This document shows, piece after piece, positions 46,601 through 54,745 of a DNA stretch of 64,000 bases; within the stretch, counting starts at the first letter, position 1, and each line of letters starts with the position of its first letter. The position numbers and the translations under genes are program-made. The notes beneath the pieces were generated by a model that did no database searches, had not been told where the DNA came from, and was given only the letters and a program-made list of their open reading frames with translations. Origin of the DNA: Hyphomicrobiales bacterium (GTDB lineage: Bacteria; Pseudomonadota; Alphaproteobacteria; Rhizobiales; Rhizobiaceae); assembly GCA_900466005.1 (NCBI GenBank), contig UEGQ01000010.1, forward strand, positions 62,001 to 126,000, given 5' to 3'.

Positions 46601-47141
46601 CGCGATCCGCAAGCTGCGCGGCGCGATCCAGAGCCTGAACCGTGAGGGCCGAGAACGGTTGATCGCCGCCTTCGACGTCGTCAACGCCCAGTTCCAGCGC
46701 CTCTTCACGCATCTCTTCAACGGCGGAACGGCGGAACTGCAGCTGATCGAGAGCGACGACCCGCTGGACGCCGGGCTCGAAATCCTCGCCCGTCCGCCGG
46801 GCAAGAAGCCGCAGACGATGACGCTGCTTTCGGGCGGCGAGCAGGCGCTGACGGCGATGGCGCTGATCTTCGCGGTCTTCCTCACCAATCCGGCGCCGAT
46901 CTGCGTGCTGGACGAGGTGGACGCGCCGCTCGACGACCACAATGTCGAGCGCTACTGCAACCTGATGGACGAGATGGCAGCCTCCACCGAGACCCGCTTC
47001 GTCGTCATCACCCACAACCCGATCACCATGGCGCGCATGAACCGGCTTTTCGGTGTGACCATGGCCGAGCAGGGCGTTTCCCAGCTCGTTTCCGTCGACC
47101 TGCAGACGGCGGAGGCCCTGCGCGAGCGCGAGGCGGTGTGA
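43674..47141 (+). CDS. smc: Chromosome segregation protein SMC
   Basis: A 1155-aa condensin ATPase that compacts and helps segregate chromosomes. Walker A is GPNGCGKSN (31-39); the ABC signature LSGGEQALTAMA and Walker B CVLDEVDAPLDD lie near 1050-1085. Two long coiled coils (about 170-490 and 650-1000) flank a small central region that is shorter and more divergent than the hinge of B. subtilis SMC. Its kleisin partners ScpA/ScpB are not in the window. The GTG of the next gene overlaps its stop. Confidence 0.95.
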   Translation: MKFNRLRLVGFKSFVEPTEFVIERGLTGVVGPNGCGKSNLVEALRWVMGENSYKNMRASGMDDVIFSGSGNRPARNSAEVGLHLDNSDRTAPAAFNDADEIQVTRRIEREQGSVYRINGKEARAKDVQLLFADASTGARSPSMVGQGRIGELIQAKPQARRQLLEEAAGISGLHSRRHEAELRLRAAEGNLERLEDITTQLESQIESLKRQARQANRFKMLSADIRANEAMLLHVQWVQAKEAEGEAESALNQATSIVAEKAQVQMEAAKAQAIASLKMPELREEEAKAAAALQRLQIARSQLEEDAGRLLKRRDELARRLAQLDEDIRREERLVADNATILERLDAEEAELEEVLADSGRLAEETREAFEAAAATLAESEKQFAALTAERAEAAAGRTQLERSIRELADRRQRLQRQAEDATREIADIAARVAGLPDPDEKREMVEAAEQALADCEAAVVEAEAVLAGARRDESLARTPLEAARARLNGLETESRTISKMLASAAASGEFSPVAEELRVDRGFETALGAVLGDDLDSPADPRAPAHWSENGAGTDDPALPAGAVPLIGHVAAPPALTRRLRQIGVVAADQAHHLMGLLQPGQRLVTREGAVYRWDGHVRGSEAPSAAALRLAQKNRLAEIEAEIGEARAQLAEAEDRLADAVEAIRMADAGLAAARETQRLSVRRLSEARDALAQAERASGELLRRRDVVEEALSGLKVQVEEILAQEENARIELEDAPDLSDLDERLRISQLEVATGRGLLAEARARHEGLDRENEQRRRRIAAIGQERATWIARARSAEEHIATLRDRELEAREEVMSLEMAPDEFDEKRRALIAELDKAEVARRAAADRLAEAETRQREADAKAVSALAELAESREKRGRAEERLMSARERRKETEARIHQALNVEPHEAFRLTGRNAGDGLPDLRAIERDLDRLRIERERLGAVNLRADEEQKELSEKLAALIKERDDVIDAIRKLRGAIQSLNREGRERLIAAFDVVNAQFQRLFTHLFNGGTAELQLIESDDPLDAGLEILARPPGKKPQTMTLLSGGEQALTAMALIFAVFLTNPAPICVLDEVDAPLDDHNVERYCNLMDEMAASTETRFVVITHNPITMARMNRLFGVTMAEQGVSQLVSVDLQTAEALREREAV

Positions 47142-47587
47142 CGGGTCGGCTCCGGCAGTTCCGCAGGTCTTTCCGGCCGGTTGCCATGGCCGCGGCCGTC
47201 GCCTTTGCTCTGGCCTTTCCGCTGCATGCCGAGGAACCGGCCCAAAACCTTTCCGGCAATTTCTTGCCCCAGGTGATCGCCACGTCGGCGCCCCATCGCG
47301 AGGCGCTCGAAAAGCTGCTGCGGGGGCGTCGCGGGCTCCCGTCTTGGATACGTAGCATGGTCGTCCGCCCCAAATATATCGCGCTCGCCTCGACGAGCGT
47401 TGCGGTCGACGGCAAGGAGATGCAGCTCTTTTCCGCCTGCGAGGCCGGGCGCTGCGCCGAAAGCCGCCTGCAGGCGCTCTATTCCGCCGATGGCAAGCGG
47501 GTGACGGTCTATATCCGCGACACCCGGCAGGGCCATCTGGTCTTCGGCGACCCGACGCCGGCGGAACGGCTCGCCGGCGATTTCTGA
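47138..47587 (+). CDS. Ivy-like periplasmic lysozyme inhibitor
   Basis: A 149-aa exported protein with a signal peptide (cut near residue 31, LHAEE). The CxxxxC loop SACEAGRC (Cys101, Cys106) and the preceding WIRSMV match the Ivy family, in which the strained disulfide loop inserts into lysozyme. Identification rests on this loop and on length, so it is moderate. GTG 47138 overlaps the smc stop by four bases, an odd coupling of an envelope inhibitor to a chromosome protein. Confidence 0.7.
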   Translation: MTGRLRQFRRSFRPVAMAAAVAFALAFPLHAEEPAQNLSGNFLPQVIATSAPHREALEKLLRGRRGLPSWIRSMVVRPKYIALASTSVAVDGKEMQLFSACEAGRCAESRLQALYSADGKRVTVYIRDTRQGHLVFGDPTPAERLAGDF

Positions 47588-47653
47588 AGGAGAGGGGGCG
47601 GCTTTCGTCTTCCCCCGAAAAATATCCACGACCCTGCCGCAATTATGATGCAA

Positions 47654-47669
47654 TGCAACATAAGTTGCA
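47654..47669 (+). promoter_or_regulatory. Palindrome TGCAAC-N4-GTTGCA upstream of ppdK
   Basis: A perfect 6-bp-arm palindrome 70 bases before the ppdK start. The form resembles operators of XRE- or LacI-type carbon-metabolism regulators; the binding protein is unknown. Confidence 0.4.
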
Positions 47670-47738
47670 GGCCACGGCGTTTCCAATCCGGCTAGATTGC
47701 TGTAAATGATGGAAAAAGCCTATGGGTGGAGAGAGGGC

Positions 47739-50405
47739 ATGAGGAAGTGGGTCTATACCTTCGGTGACGGAAAGGCCGAAGGTCGCTCGGGCGATCGCGA
47801 GCATCTCGGCGGCAAGGGTGCCAACCTTGCGGAGATGGCGAGCCTCGGCCTGCCGGTGCCGCCCGGCCTCACCATCGTCACCGACGTCTGCACCTATTAT
47901 TACGAGAACGGCCGCACCCTGCCGGACGCGATGAAAGCCCAGGTGCTCGCGGGCCTGAAGGGCATGGAGGAGATCACCGGCCGCGGCTTCGGCGATACCA
48001 CCAATCCGCTGCTGCTCTCCGTCCGCTCCGGCGCCCGCACCTCCATGCCCGGCATGATGGACACGGTCCTGAACCTCGGTCTCAACGACGAGACCGTCGA
48101 GGCGCTCGGCCACAATGCCGGCGATGCGCGCTTTGCCTGGGACAGCTACCGCCGCTTTATCCAGATGTACGGCGACGTCGTCATGGGCCTCGGCCATGAG
48201 GCCTTCGAGGAGATTCTCGAAGACGAGAAGGCCCGCCTCGGCCACGAGCTCGATACCGACCTCTCGGCCGTCGAATGGCAGCACGTCGTCGGACTCTACA
48301 AGGCGCTGATCGAGGAGGAGCTCGGCGAGCCCTTCCCGCAGGATCCGCTGGTCCAGCTCTGGGGCGCGATCGGCGCCGTCTTTTCGAGCTGGATGAACCC
48401 GCGCGCGATCACCTATCGCCACCTGCACGCCATCCCGGCCGAATGGGGGACCGCCGTCACCGTCCAGGCGATGGTCTTCGGCAATCTCGGTTCGACGTCT
48501 GCGACCGGCGTCGCCTTCACCCGCAATCCCTCGACCGGCGAGAAGGCGCTCTACGGCGAGTTCCTGGTCAATGCCCAAGGCGAGGACGTCGTCGCCGGCA
48601 TCCGCACGCCGCAGTCGATCACCGAGGCGGCGCGGATCGAGTCCGGCTCCGACCGGCCCTCGCTCGAAAAGGTGATGCCCGAGGCCTTCGCCGAGTTCCG
48701 CTCGATCTGCGACAAGCTCGAAGCGCACTACCGCGACATGCAGGACCTCGAATTCACCATTGAGCGCGGCAAGCTCTGGATGCTGCAGGCCCGCTCCGGC
48801 AAGCGAACGACGAAGGCGGCGATGAAGATCGCCGTCGACATGGCGGCCGAAGGCCTCATCAGCGAGGAGGAGGCGGTGATGCGCATCGAGCCGTCCTCGC
48901 TCGACCAGTTGCTGCACCCGACGATCGATCCGCGCGTCGAGCGCGACGTCATCGGCTCCGGCCTCCCGGCATCGCCGGGAGCTGCGACCGGCGAGATCGT
49001 CTTCACCGCGGAAGAGGCGGTCGCCGCCGAGGAGGAGGGCCGCAAGGTAATCCTCGTCCGCGTCGAGACGAGCCCGGAAGACATCCACGGCATGCACGCC
49101 GCAGAAGGCATCCTGACCACCCGCGGCGGCATGACCAGCCACGCGGCGGTGGTCGCCCGCGGCATGGGCATCCCGTGTGTCGCGGGCGCCGGCAACCTGC
49201 GCGTCGACCTGCGCAACGAGGTGCTGGTCGGCGCCGGCGTGACGCTCGGCAGGGGCGACGTCATCACGATCGACGGTTCCACCGGCCAGGTGCTGAAGGG
49301 CCGGGTGCCGATGCTGCAGCCGGAGCTTTCCGGCGATTTCGCCCAGCTGATGGACTGGGCCGACCGCACCCGGCGCATGACCGTTCGCACCAATGCCGAT
49401 ACGCCGACCGATGCGCGCGCGGCGCGCTCCTTCGGCGCGGAAGGCATCGGGCTTTGCCGCACCGAGCACATGTTCTTCGAGGGCATGCGCATCCAGGTGA
49501 TGCGCGAGATGATCCTCGCCGCCGACGAGGAGGGCCGCCGCCGCGCGCTCGCCAAGCTCCTGCCGATGCAGCGCTCCGATTTCACCGAACTGTTCGAGAT
49601 CATGCACGGGTTACCGGTGACGATCCGTCTCCTCGATCCGCCGCTGCACGAATTCCTGCCGAAGACCGACGAGGAAATCGCCGAGGTCGCGGACGCCATG
49701 GGTCTCGAGCCGCAGGTCCTGCGCCAGCGGGTCGACGCGCTGCACGAGTTCAACCCCATGCTCGGCCATCGCGGCTGCCGGCTTGCGATCTCCTATCCGG
49801 AAATCGCCGAGATGCAGGCGCGGGCGATCTTCGAGGCCGCGATCGAGGCCGCCCGCGAGACGGGTGCCGCCGTCGTGCCGGAGATCATGGTGCCGCTCGT
49901 CGGCCTGAAGTCAGAGCTCGACTACGTGAAGGCCTCGATCGATCGCGTCGCCCGGGAGGTGATGACCGAGGCCGGCCTGCAGATCGGCTATCTCGTCGGC
50001 ACGATGATCGAGCTGCCGCGCGCTGCCCTGCGCGCCCATGTCATCGCCGAGGTGGCGGAGTTCTTCTCCTTCGGCACCAACGACCTGACGCAGACGACCT
50101 TCGGGATCTCGCGCGACGACGCCTCGTCCTTCATCACCACCTACCAGCGCAAGGGCATCATCGAGCATGACCCCTTCATCTCGCTCGATTTCGACGGTGT
50201 GGGCGAACTGATCCGGATTGCCGCCGAGCGGGGCCGCCAGACCCGGCCCGACATGAAGCTCGGCATCTGCGGCGAGCACGGCGGCGACCCGGCCTCGATC
50301 CATTTCTGCGAAAGCGCCGGCCTCGACTACGTCTCCTGCTCGCCCTTCCGCGTGCCGATCGCCAGACTCTCCGCCGCGCAGGCGGCGATCAAGGCGAAAG
50401 CGTGA
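47739..50405 (+). CDS. ppdK: Pyruvate, phosphate dikinase
   Basis: PPDK interconverts pyruvate + ATP + Pi and PEP + AMP + PPi; in rhizobia it supports gluconeogenesis. The 888-aa protein has the N-terminal nucleotide-binding domain (GGKGANLAEM), the swivelling phosphohistidine domain with His468 in GGMTSHAAVVARG, and the C-terminal PEP/pyruvate barrel ending with Cys844 in [13 protein letters not shown] 47739 (MRKWVYTFGDG) fits the family and follows GGAGAGAGGG. The last 72 codons or so are duplicated at 52193-52408. Confidence 0.96.
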   Translation: MRKWVYTFGDGKAEGRSGDREHLGGKGANLAEMASLGLPVPPGLTIVTDVCTYYYENGRTLPDAMKAQVLAGLKGMEEITGRGFGDTTNPLLLSVRSGARTSMPGMMDTVLNLGLNDETVEALGHNAGDARFAWDSYRRFIQMYGDVVMGLGHEAFEEILEDEKARLGHELDTDLSAVEWQHVVGLYKALIEEELGEPFPQDPLVQLWGAIGAVFSSWMNPRAITYRHLHAIPAEWGTAVTVQAMVFGNLGSTSATGVAFTRNPSTGEKALYGEFLVNAQGEDVVAGIRTPQSITEAARIESGSDRPSLEKVMPEAFAEFRSICDKLEAHYRDMQDLEFTIERGKLWMLQARSGKRTTKAAMKIAVDMAAEGLISEEEAVMRIEPSSLDQLLHPTIDPRVERDVIGSGLPASPGAATGEIVFTAEEAVAAEEEGRKVILVRVETSPEDIHGMHAAEGILTTRGGMTSHAAVVARGMGIPCVAGAGNLRVDLRNEVLVGAGVTLGRGDVITIDGSTGQVLKGRVPMLQPELSGDFAQLMDWADRTRRMTVRTNADTPTDARAARSFGAEGIGLCRTEHMFFEGMRIQVMREMILAADEEGRRRALAKLLPMQRSDFTELFEIMHGLPVTIRLLDPPLHEFLPKTDEEIAEVADAMGLEPQVLRQRVDALHEFNPMLGHRGCRLAISYPEIAEMQARAIFEAAIEAARETGAAVVPEIMVPLVGLKSELDYVKASIDRVAREVMTEAGLQIGYLVGTMIELPRAALRAHVIAEVAEFFSFGTNDLTQTTFGISRDDASSFITTYQRKGIIEHDPFISLDFDGVGELIRIAAERGRQTRPDMKLGICGEHGGDPASIHFCESAGLDYVSCSPFRVPIARLSAAQAAIKAKA
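50183..50398 (+). repeat. Left copy of a 216-bp direct repeat (ppdK 3' end)
   Basis: Aligns without gaps to 52193-52408 with 5 mismatches in 216 bases (97.7 percent). Three changes are silent, two alter residues (Gln to Arg, Ser to Gly). This copy is inside intact ppdK. The repeats are 2010 bases apart and bracket the cupin and araC genes. Confidence 0.95.
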
Positions 50406-50450
50406 GGACTTCCGGAAAGGCTGGCCTCTCACCCGAATAGCCCGCTTCCA

Positions 50451-50480
50451 CCTTCAGGACCATCGAACCGGTCCTGAAGG
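50451..50480. repeat. Perfect 11-bp inverted repeat between ppdK and cupin genes
   Basis: CCTTCAGGACC (50451-50461) and GGTCCTGAAGG (50470-50480) with an 8-base loop, in the gap between convergent genes. No T tract follows on either strand, so it is only a candidate two-way terminator. Confidence 0.6.
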
Positions 50481-50498
50481 CGCATGACGTGCTGCGGT

Positions 50499-50969
50499 TC
50501 AATCCGCCAGCGGTGCATCGATCGGCGGGCCGACGATTTCCATGCCGAATTCCAAGGCCAGCTGCGGAATGTCCGCGGTCGGGCGGCCCTTCATCGCCGG
50601 CATGAACTGTTCGAAGCCGCCCGGGGTGAGCAGGACCACCATGCGCAGCGGCGTCGCCTCGAAATTGCGGAAGGCATGCGGCGTGCCGCGCGGAATGGCG
50701 GCAAAGCCGCCCGGGCCGGTGCGGAAGCGTTCGCTGCCGCAGATGAAGTCGCCGATGCCTTCAAGCACGTAGAGCACTTCGTCGGCATCGTGATGGATAT
50801 GCAGCGGCGGTCCCGATTGCGGTGCGACGATGATCTCCGTCAGCGAGAAGGCGCCGTTGGTGTGCTGGCTTTCGACGCGCATGGCAATCTGTTCGCCGGG
50901 CAGCGGCTGGAACCAGTCGCGGCTCTCGCCGGAGCGGAAAAGATGGGTGCTCAGTCCTTTGTCGGTCAT
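50499..50969 (-). CDS. Cupin-domain protein
   Basis: A 156-aa single cupin. Motif 1 is GPPLHIHHDADEVLYVLEG with the usual His/His/Glu metal ligands and motif 2 is PRGTPHAFRN with the late His. Such proteins are often quercetinase-like dioxygenases or sugar/small-molecule binders; function unknown. AGGAG nine bases before ATG 50969 sets the start. Same strand as and downstream of the AraC gene; lies inside the repeat-flanked cassette. Confidence 0.85.
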   Translation of the reverse strand: MTDKGLSTHLFRSGESRDWFQPLPGEQIAMRVESQHTNGAFSLTEIIVAPQSGPPLHIHHDADEVLYVLEGIGDFICGSERFRTGPGGFAAIPRGTPHAFRNFEATPLRMVVLLTPGGFEQFMPAMKGRPTADIPQLALEFGMEIVGPPIDAPLAD

Positions 50970-51093
50970 GTCGGTCACTCCTTGTCTGAACGTTCGAGCC
51001 ACCGGGCGAGGACCGGCGGCGGCGAGACCCTAGACAGGGAGGGACGGGCATTCTTGCACGCATCCGGCACGACTTGAACGAAACCGATGCAAA

Positions 51094-52005
51094 TCAGGCG
51101 CGACCACGGCGCCAGCGAAACGGGCTCTCGCCGGTCTGCCGGAGGAACGTGCGAGAGAAATGGCTCTGGTCGGCGAAGCCGCAGGCCTGGGCGATTTGCG
51201 AGATCGGCAGCTCCGAGCGCAACAGCAGATCCTTGGCTCGCGCGATCCGCCGCGCCTGCAGCCAGCCATGCGGCGTCTGCCCGGTCGAGGCCCGGAAGGC
51301 ACGGGTAAAGTGGTCCGGCGAAAGGCCGAGCGCCTGCGCGATTTCGCGGATCGAGGCCGATCGCCCGGAGGCATCGTCCAGCATTTCCAGCGCCCGGCGC
51401 TCCTGCCAGGCCGCGAGCCCGCCGCGTGCCGGTCGATGACCTGAGGTCACTCCGCCATAGCGCCGCACGAAATGGGCGCCCAGGCCCAGCAGCAGATGTT
51501 CGTTGAGCAGGCCGTTCACCTCCGCCTCCGGCGTCGCGAGCGCCTCGACGAGGACCGGCGCCAGCTGGTCGACCAGCGGGTCGGTCGTGCGCCAGGGGTC
51601 GGGGGCGCGCAGTCCCGCGATTGCACCGGCATCGGCGCCGTCCACCACATGCTCGATGGCGCGCACGGGCACATGGAACATCAGCGTGTCGACCGGATGC
51701 AGCAAACGCCCGCAGGCATCACCCAAACGCAAGTCGACGATGTTGAGCGTCCCGCGCCGCGCGGCATCCGGAAGCTCCAACCGCCCGTCGAGCTTGAATT
51801 CATGCGCCGGATGGTCGCGCAGCTGGTAGAGCACGACAAAGGCCTCTTCGCCGGTCATTTTCGCCACATGCTCCCGCCCGGCAACAATCTGTGGCCTGAA
51901 CCGGGTGACGCTGATCGCCGCCTCTCCGGCGGGCGCCATCAGCGCCGGCTGACATCCCGGAAAGGCCGGGCGGCGAAGCGAGGGGGCTTGTTTCATTCTC
52001 TGCAT
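51094..52005 (-). CDS. AraC-family transcriptional regulator
   Basis: A 303-aa regulator with the two-HTH AraC domain at the C terminus ([19 protein letters not shown] and [20 protein letters not shown], about 205-300) and an N-terminal sensor region of about 170 residues. ATG 52005 has GGAG seven bases upstream. It is followed 124 bases on by the cupin gene, its probable target. Both sit between the two copies of the ppdK 3' repeat. Confidence 0.87.
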   Translation of the reverse strand: MQRMKQAPSLRRPAFPGCQPALMAPAGEAAISVTRFRPQIVAGREHVAKMTGEEAFVVLYQLRDHPAHEFKLDGRLELPDAARRGTLNIVDLRLGDACGRLLHPVDTLMFHVPVRAIEHVVDGADAGAIAGLRAPDPWRTTDPLVDQLAPVLVEALATPEAEVNGLLNEHLLLGLGAHFVRRYGGVTSGHRPARGGLAAWQERRALEMLDDASGRSASIREIAQALGLSPDHFTRAFRASTGQTPHGWLQARRIARAKDLLLRSELPISQIAQACGFADQSHFSRTFLRQTGESPFRWRRGRA

Positions 52006-52192
52006 GGCGCATCTCCAAGATCCGGGAGAGCGCCGCCCCATTCGCCCAGTCCGGTGATCCCGGCCCCGGATTGTGCATGTTTCGCCGGACGAGAAAAGTG
52101 CCATCTCAGATCACGCGTTCTGTTTGCGCGGCCGGGCGACGCTGCTACCCGGCGAGCCGGAAATCACGGCGTCACTGGTCGGCCTCTCTTCG

Positions 52193-52408
52193 AGCTCGAT
52201 TTCGACGGTGTCGGCGAACTGATCCGGATTGCCGCCGAGCGCGGCCGCCGGACCCGGCCCGACATGAAGCTCGGCATCTGCGGCGAGCACGGCGGCGACC
52301 CGGCCTCGATCCATTTCTGCGAAGGCGCCGGCCTCGACTACGTCTCCTGCTCGCCGTTCCGCGTGCCGATCGCCAGACTCTCCGCCGCGCAGGCGGCGAT
52401 CAAGGCGA
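52193..52408 (+). repeat. Right copy of the 216-bp direct repeat
   Basis: Partner of 50183-50398; see that entry for alignment. It marks the right end of the cupin/AraC cassette. Confidence 0.95.
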
Positions 52409-52425
52409 ACGGCCGAAGGGGCTGA
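52193..52425 (+). pseudogene. Truncated 3' fragment of ppdK
   Basis: In-frame remnant matching PpdK from about residue 816 to the end and keeping its own stop (TGA 52423-52425), with a different tail (NGRRG instead of KA). There is no start or upstream ppdK sequence; similarity stops sharply at 52193. The stop is 5 bases from the convergent stop of the next gene, which looks like the original 3' neighbourhood of ppdK. Confidence 0.9.
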
Positions 52426-52430
52426 TTGCG

Positions 52431-52757
52431 TCAGCCCGGAACGGCGGGGATTTCGCGCCTCAGATCCGGCTCGTCGTGAACGAAGCTGAGCTGAAGGGTC
52501 GCCTTCCTCTCCGTGTGGTCGTCCGGCGCGAAGCGCTCGGCCGGGGCGTCGAGGCGGATGCCGTAGTCCGAGAGCGTGGCCAGGAAAGGCTCGATGTCGC
52601 TGGCCTCCAGCACGAACTGAATGTTGGTCATCTTGTTGGAATACATGTGAACGTCATCGACCCAGCCACCACGGGCGTTTATGCTGTCGAAGACGAAGCT
52701 GGTGGCCGCATTGCGCTCGCACCGGGTAACGGCGTTCAGCATCAGGATCGATCTCAT
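52431..52757 (-). CDS. Conserved-looking hypothetical protein
   Basis: A 108-aa protein with no family I can name. The N-terminal 75 residues alternate strands and helices in a pattern compatible with an ACT- or ferredoxin-like fold (MLNAVTRCER, VDDVHMYSNKMTNIQFVLE in part). ATG 52757. Convergent with the ppdK remnant at 5 bases. Confidence 0.6.
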   Translation of the reverse strand: MRSILMLNAVTRCERNAATSFVFDSINARGGWVDDVHMYSNKMTNIQFVLEASDIEPFLATLSDYGIRLDAPAERFAPDDHTERKATLQLSFVHDEPDLRREIPAVPG

Positions 52758-52844
52758 CGCTCTCGTCTTTCATCAGTCTTGAATGATGACCTCGGCATCA
52801 TTTATGGACAATTCTCCACACCGGTCCAAGGGACAAGGCGACGC

Positions 52845-53750
52845 ATGGTCTCGAAAACGCATGGCGCAACGGGCGACGCCAAACCGGCACTGTCGCGTGT
52901 CGAGCGCCGCCGCAGGCAGCGCCAGGGTCTTCCCCTCGTCGAGGCGCCGAGCACCGGCCTTGCTGCGATCCGCGCCAGAACCCGCACTGCCGGCTTCCGC
53001 TGGTCGCTCGGCCTCCTCCTTCTCGGCTTCCTGGCGCTCGGCCTCTCGCAGGCGATCCCCCATGACTACGGCTTCCTGGAGCTCGGCTTCCTCTTCACGC
53101 TCTCGGTCTACGATCTGGTGCTGGCGATGCTCGGCCTTGCGGTCGCCGCCGCCGTCGCGCCGAGCGCAGGCGGGATGCGCATCATCTTTCTCACCTTCTT
53201 CGTCGTGCTGCTGGTGATGCTCTCCTTCTTCGATCCGATCTTCCGCGGGATCATGGCCTCGCCGCTCGGCGAGGTGCTCTATCTCGTCGCGCCCGCCGCG
53301 GTGATCTCGACCGGGGCGGCACTCTGGGTGCCGGGACGCTGGGCCGTCCTTGCTGCGGCTGTCGCCGCGGCGATCGTCGCCTTCTCCTTCTCGCTCTTCG
53401 TCGGCCTCGACGATCTCGGCATCGGCATTCTCGATTTCACCGCGGGCACGGTGCTCTGCGCGCTCTGGCTCGTCGTGGCACCCGCGCTTCTGCTGCGGCA
53501 GTTCCGCGGCCCCTGGCTCGTGATCCCCTCGCGTATCGTCGGAAGCTGGCTCGTGGTCATCGGCTTCATCGTCCTCGGCTCGCTCTACATGCCGCAGCCG
53601 GAGAATGCCGCCCCTCCGGCGCCGCCGGGCGACCTGCAACTCATCATCCCCGATGACGGATCAGCGCCGACCCTGAACGGCGAGGAACTGCCGCTCGACG
53701 ACGGCAGTCAGGTGGATGGGGTCCCAGGGGGCGAAACGTCGCAGCCCTGA
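52845..53750 (+). CDS. Polytopic membrane protein of unknown function
   Basis: A 301-aa inner-membrane protein: a basic N-terminal tail of about 45 residues, six or seven hydrophobic helices (about 47-250), and an acidic Pro/Asp-rich C-terminal tail. No family recognised. ATG 52845 is preceded by AAGG. It lies 77 bases upstream of the DUF1499 membrane protein gene in the same direction, so the two may act together. Confidence 0.7.
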   Translation: MVSKTHGATGDAKPALSRVERRRRQRQGLPLVEAPSTGLAAIRARTRTAGFRWSLGLLLLGFLALGLSQAIPHDYGFLELGFLFTLSVYDLVLAMLGLAVAAAVAPSAGGMRIIFLTFFVVLLVMLSFFDPIFRGIMASPLGEVLYLVAPAAVISTGAALWVPGRWAVLAAAVAAAIVAFSFSLFVGLDDLGIGILDFTAGTVLCALWLVVAPALLLRQFRGPWLVIPSRIVGSWLVVIGFIVLGSLYMPQPENAAPPAPPGDLQLIIPDDGSAPTLNGEELPLDDGSQVDGVPGGETSQP

Positions 53751-53827
53751 CTGCGCTTGTCGCCCGCCGGGCGAGACGATAAACAGGAAGTACCTGACCC
53801 GAACTCGCGAGCGCCGGTGACGCATCG

Positions 53828-54730
53828 ATGACCATTCGCTATGACCGGCCCGTCTCCCGCTCGGCCTTCCTGGCGCGGCGGCTCGGGCGTGCGGCCGCCG
53901 TCTTCCTCGTTCTCGTCGTGCTTCTCCACCGCTTCGGGCCGCTCACCACGCCGGATTTCGTGGTGCTCGTGCTCGCCTCGGCGGTTCCTGCCGCCCTTGC
54001 CGTGCCGCTCGCGCTCTTCGGCCTCTGGCGGCTCTGGAAGGTGGGGGCGCTCGGCGGTGTCGCGGCGGCAAAGGCGCTCCTCTATGCCGCGCTGCCGCTC
54101 GGCCTCGTCGGCTTTGCCGCCTTCCAGTACATGACGCGGCCGATGCTCTACGACGTCTCGACCGATCCCGTCGATCCGCCGGCATGGATCACCGTGCCGG
54201 AGGCGAGGCAGCAATGGCTCGATCGCCCGCCGGTCACGCCGGCGATGCGGCAGGCGCAGGCGGGCGCCTATCCCGGCCTCACCGGCCGACGCTACGAAGG
54301 TGCGCTCGACCGCGTCCACGAAGCGGTGCTGAAGGTCGCCGAGCTCACCGGCCTCACCGTGACGGCGTCGCGCGGCCACGAGCTTCTCCAGCCGGAGCTC
54401 GCGCCGCTGCCGCAGGGCAGGGATGTGCCGGCAGAAACGATCCCGGACGTCGGTCCGGTGCCGCTGCCGCGGCCCGCGCCGCAGGAGCTCGCCGTCGCAG
54501 AACCGCCGGAGCCTGTCGGCACTGCGCGCGTCCAGGCGGAGACGCGCACGCTGGTGCTCGGCCTTGCCTTCGACGTGATGGTCAGGCTGCGGGAGGAGGC
54601 CGAGACGACGCTGGTCGACATCCGCGTCTCCAGCCGCTACGGCCCGCATGATCTCGGCATCGGCGACGTGATCGCCGAACATTACCTCCACGAACTCGAT
54701 GCCGAGCTTCTGGGCGTGGCCGGCGACTGA
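53828..54730 (+). CDS. DUF1499-domain membrane protein
   Basis: A 300-aa protein with three N-terminal helices (about 20-105) and a C-terminal DUF1499 region, recognisable by YDVSTDPVDPPAW and the final VDIRVSSRYGPHDLGIG block. A Pro-rich linker interrupts it (about 190-240). Function unknown; probably an envelope protein. ATG 53828. Confidence 0.82.
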   Translation: MTIRYDRPVSRSAFLARRLGRAAAVFLVLVVLLHRFGPLTTPDFVVLVLASAVPAALAVPLALFGLWRLWKVGALGGVAAAKALLYAALPLGLVGFAAFQYMTRPMLYDVSTDPVDPPAWITVPEARQQWLDRPPVTPAMRQAQAGAYPGLTGRRYEGALDRVHEAVLKVAELTGLTVTASRGHELLQPELAPLPQGRDVPAETIPDVGPVPLPRPAPQELAVAEPPEPVGTARVQAETRTLVLGLAFDVMVRLREEAETTLVDIRVSSRYGPHDLGIGDVIAEHYLHELDAELLGVAGD

Positions 54731-54745
54731 CGGCGCAGTATCGCC

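Noticed and set aside
52071-52844. An N-terminal extension of the membrane protein gene through the ppdK remnant
   Set aside because: The extension reads the remnant in a different frame from ppdK and lacks features; ATG 52845 has a ribosome site.
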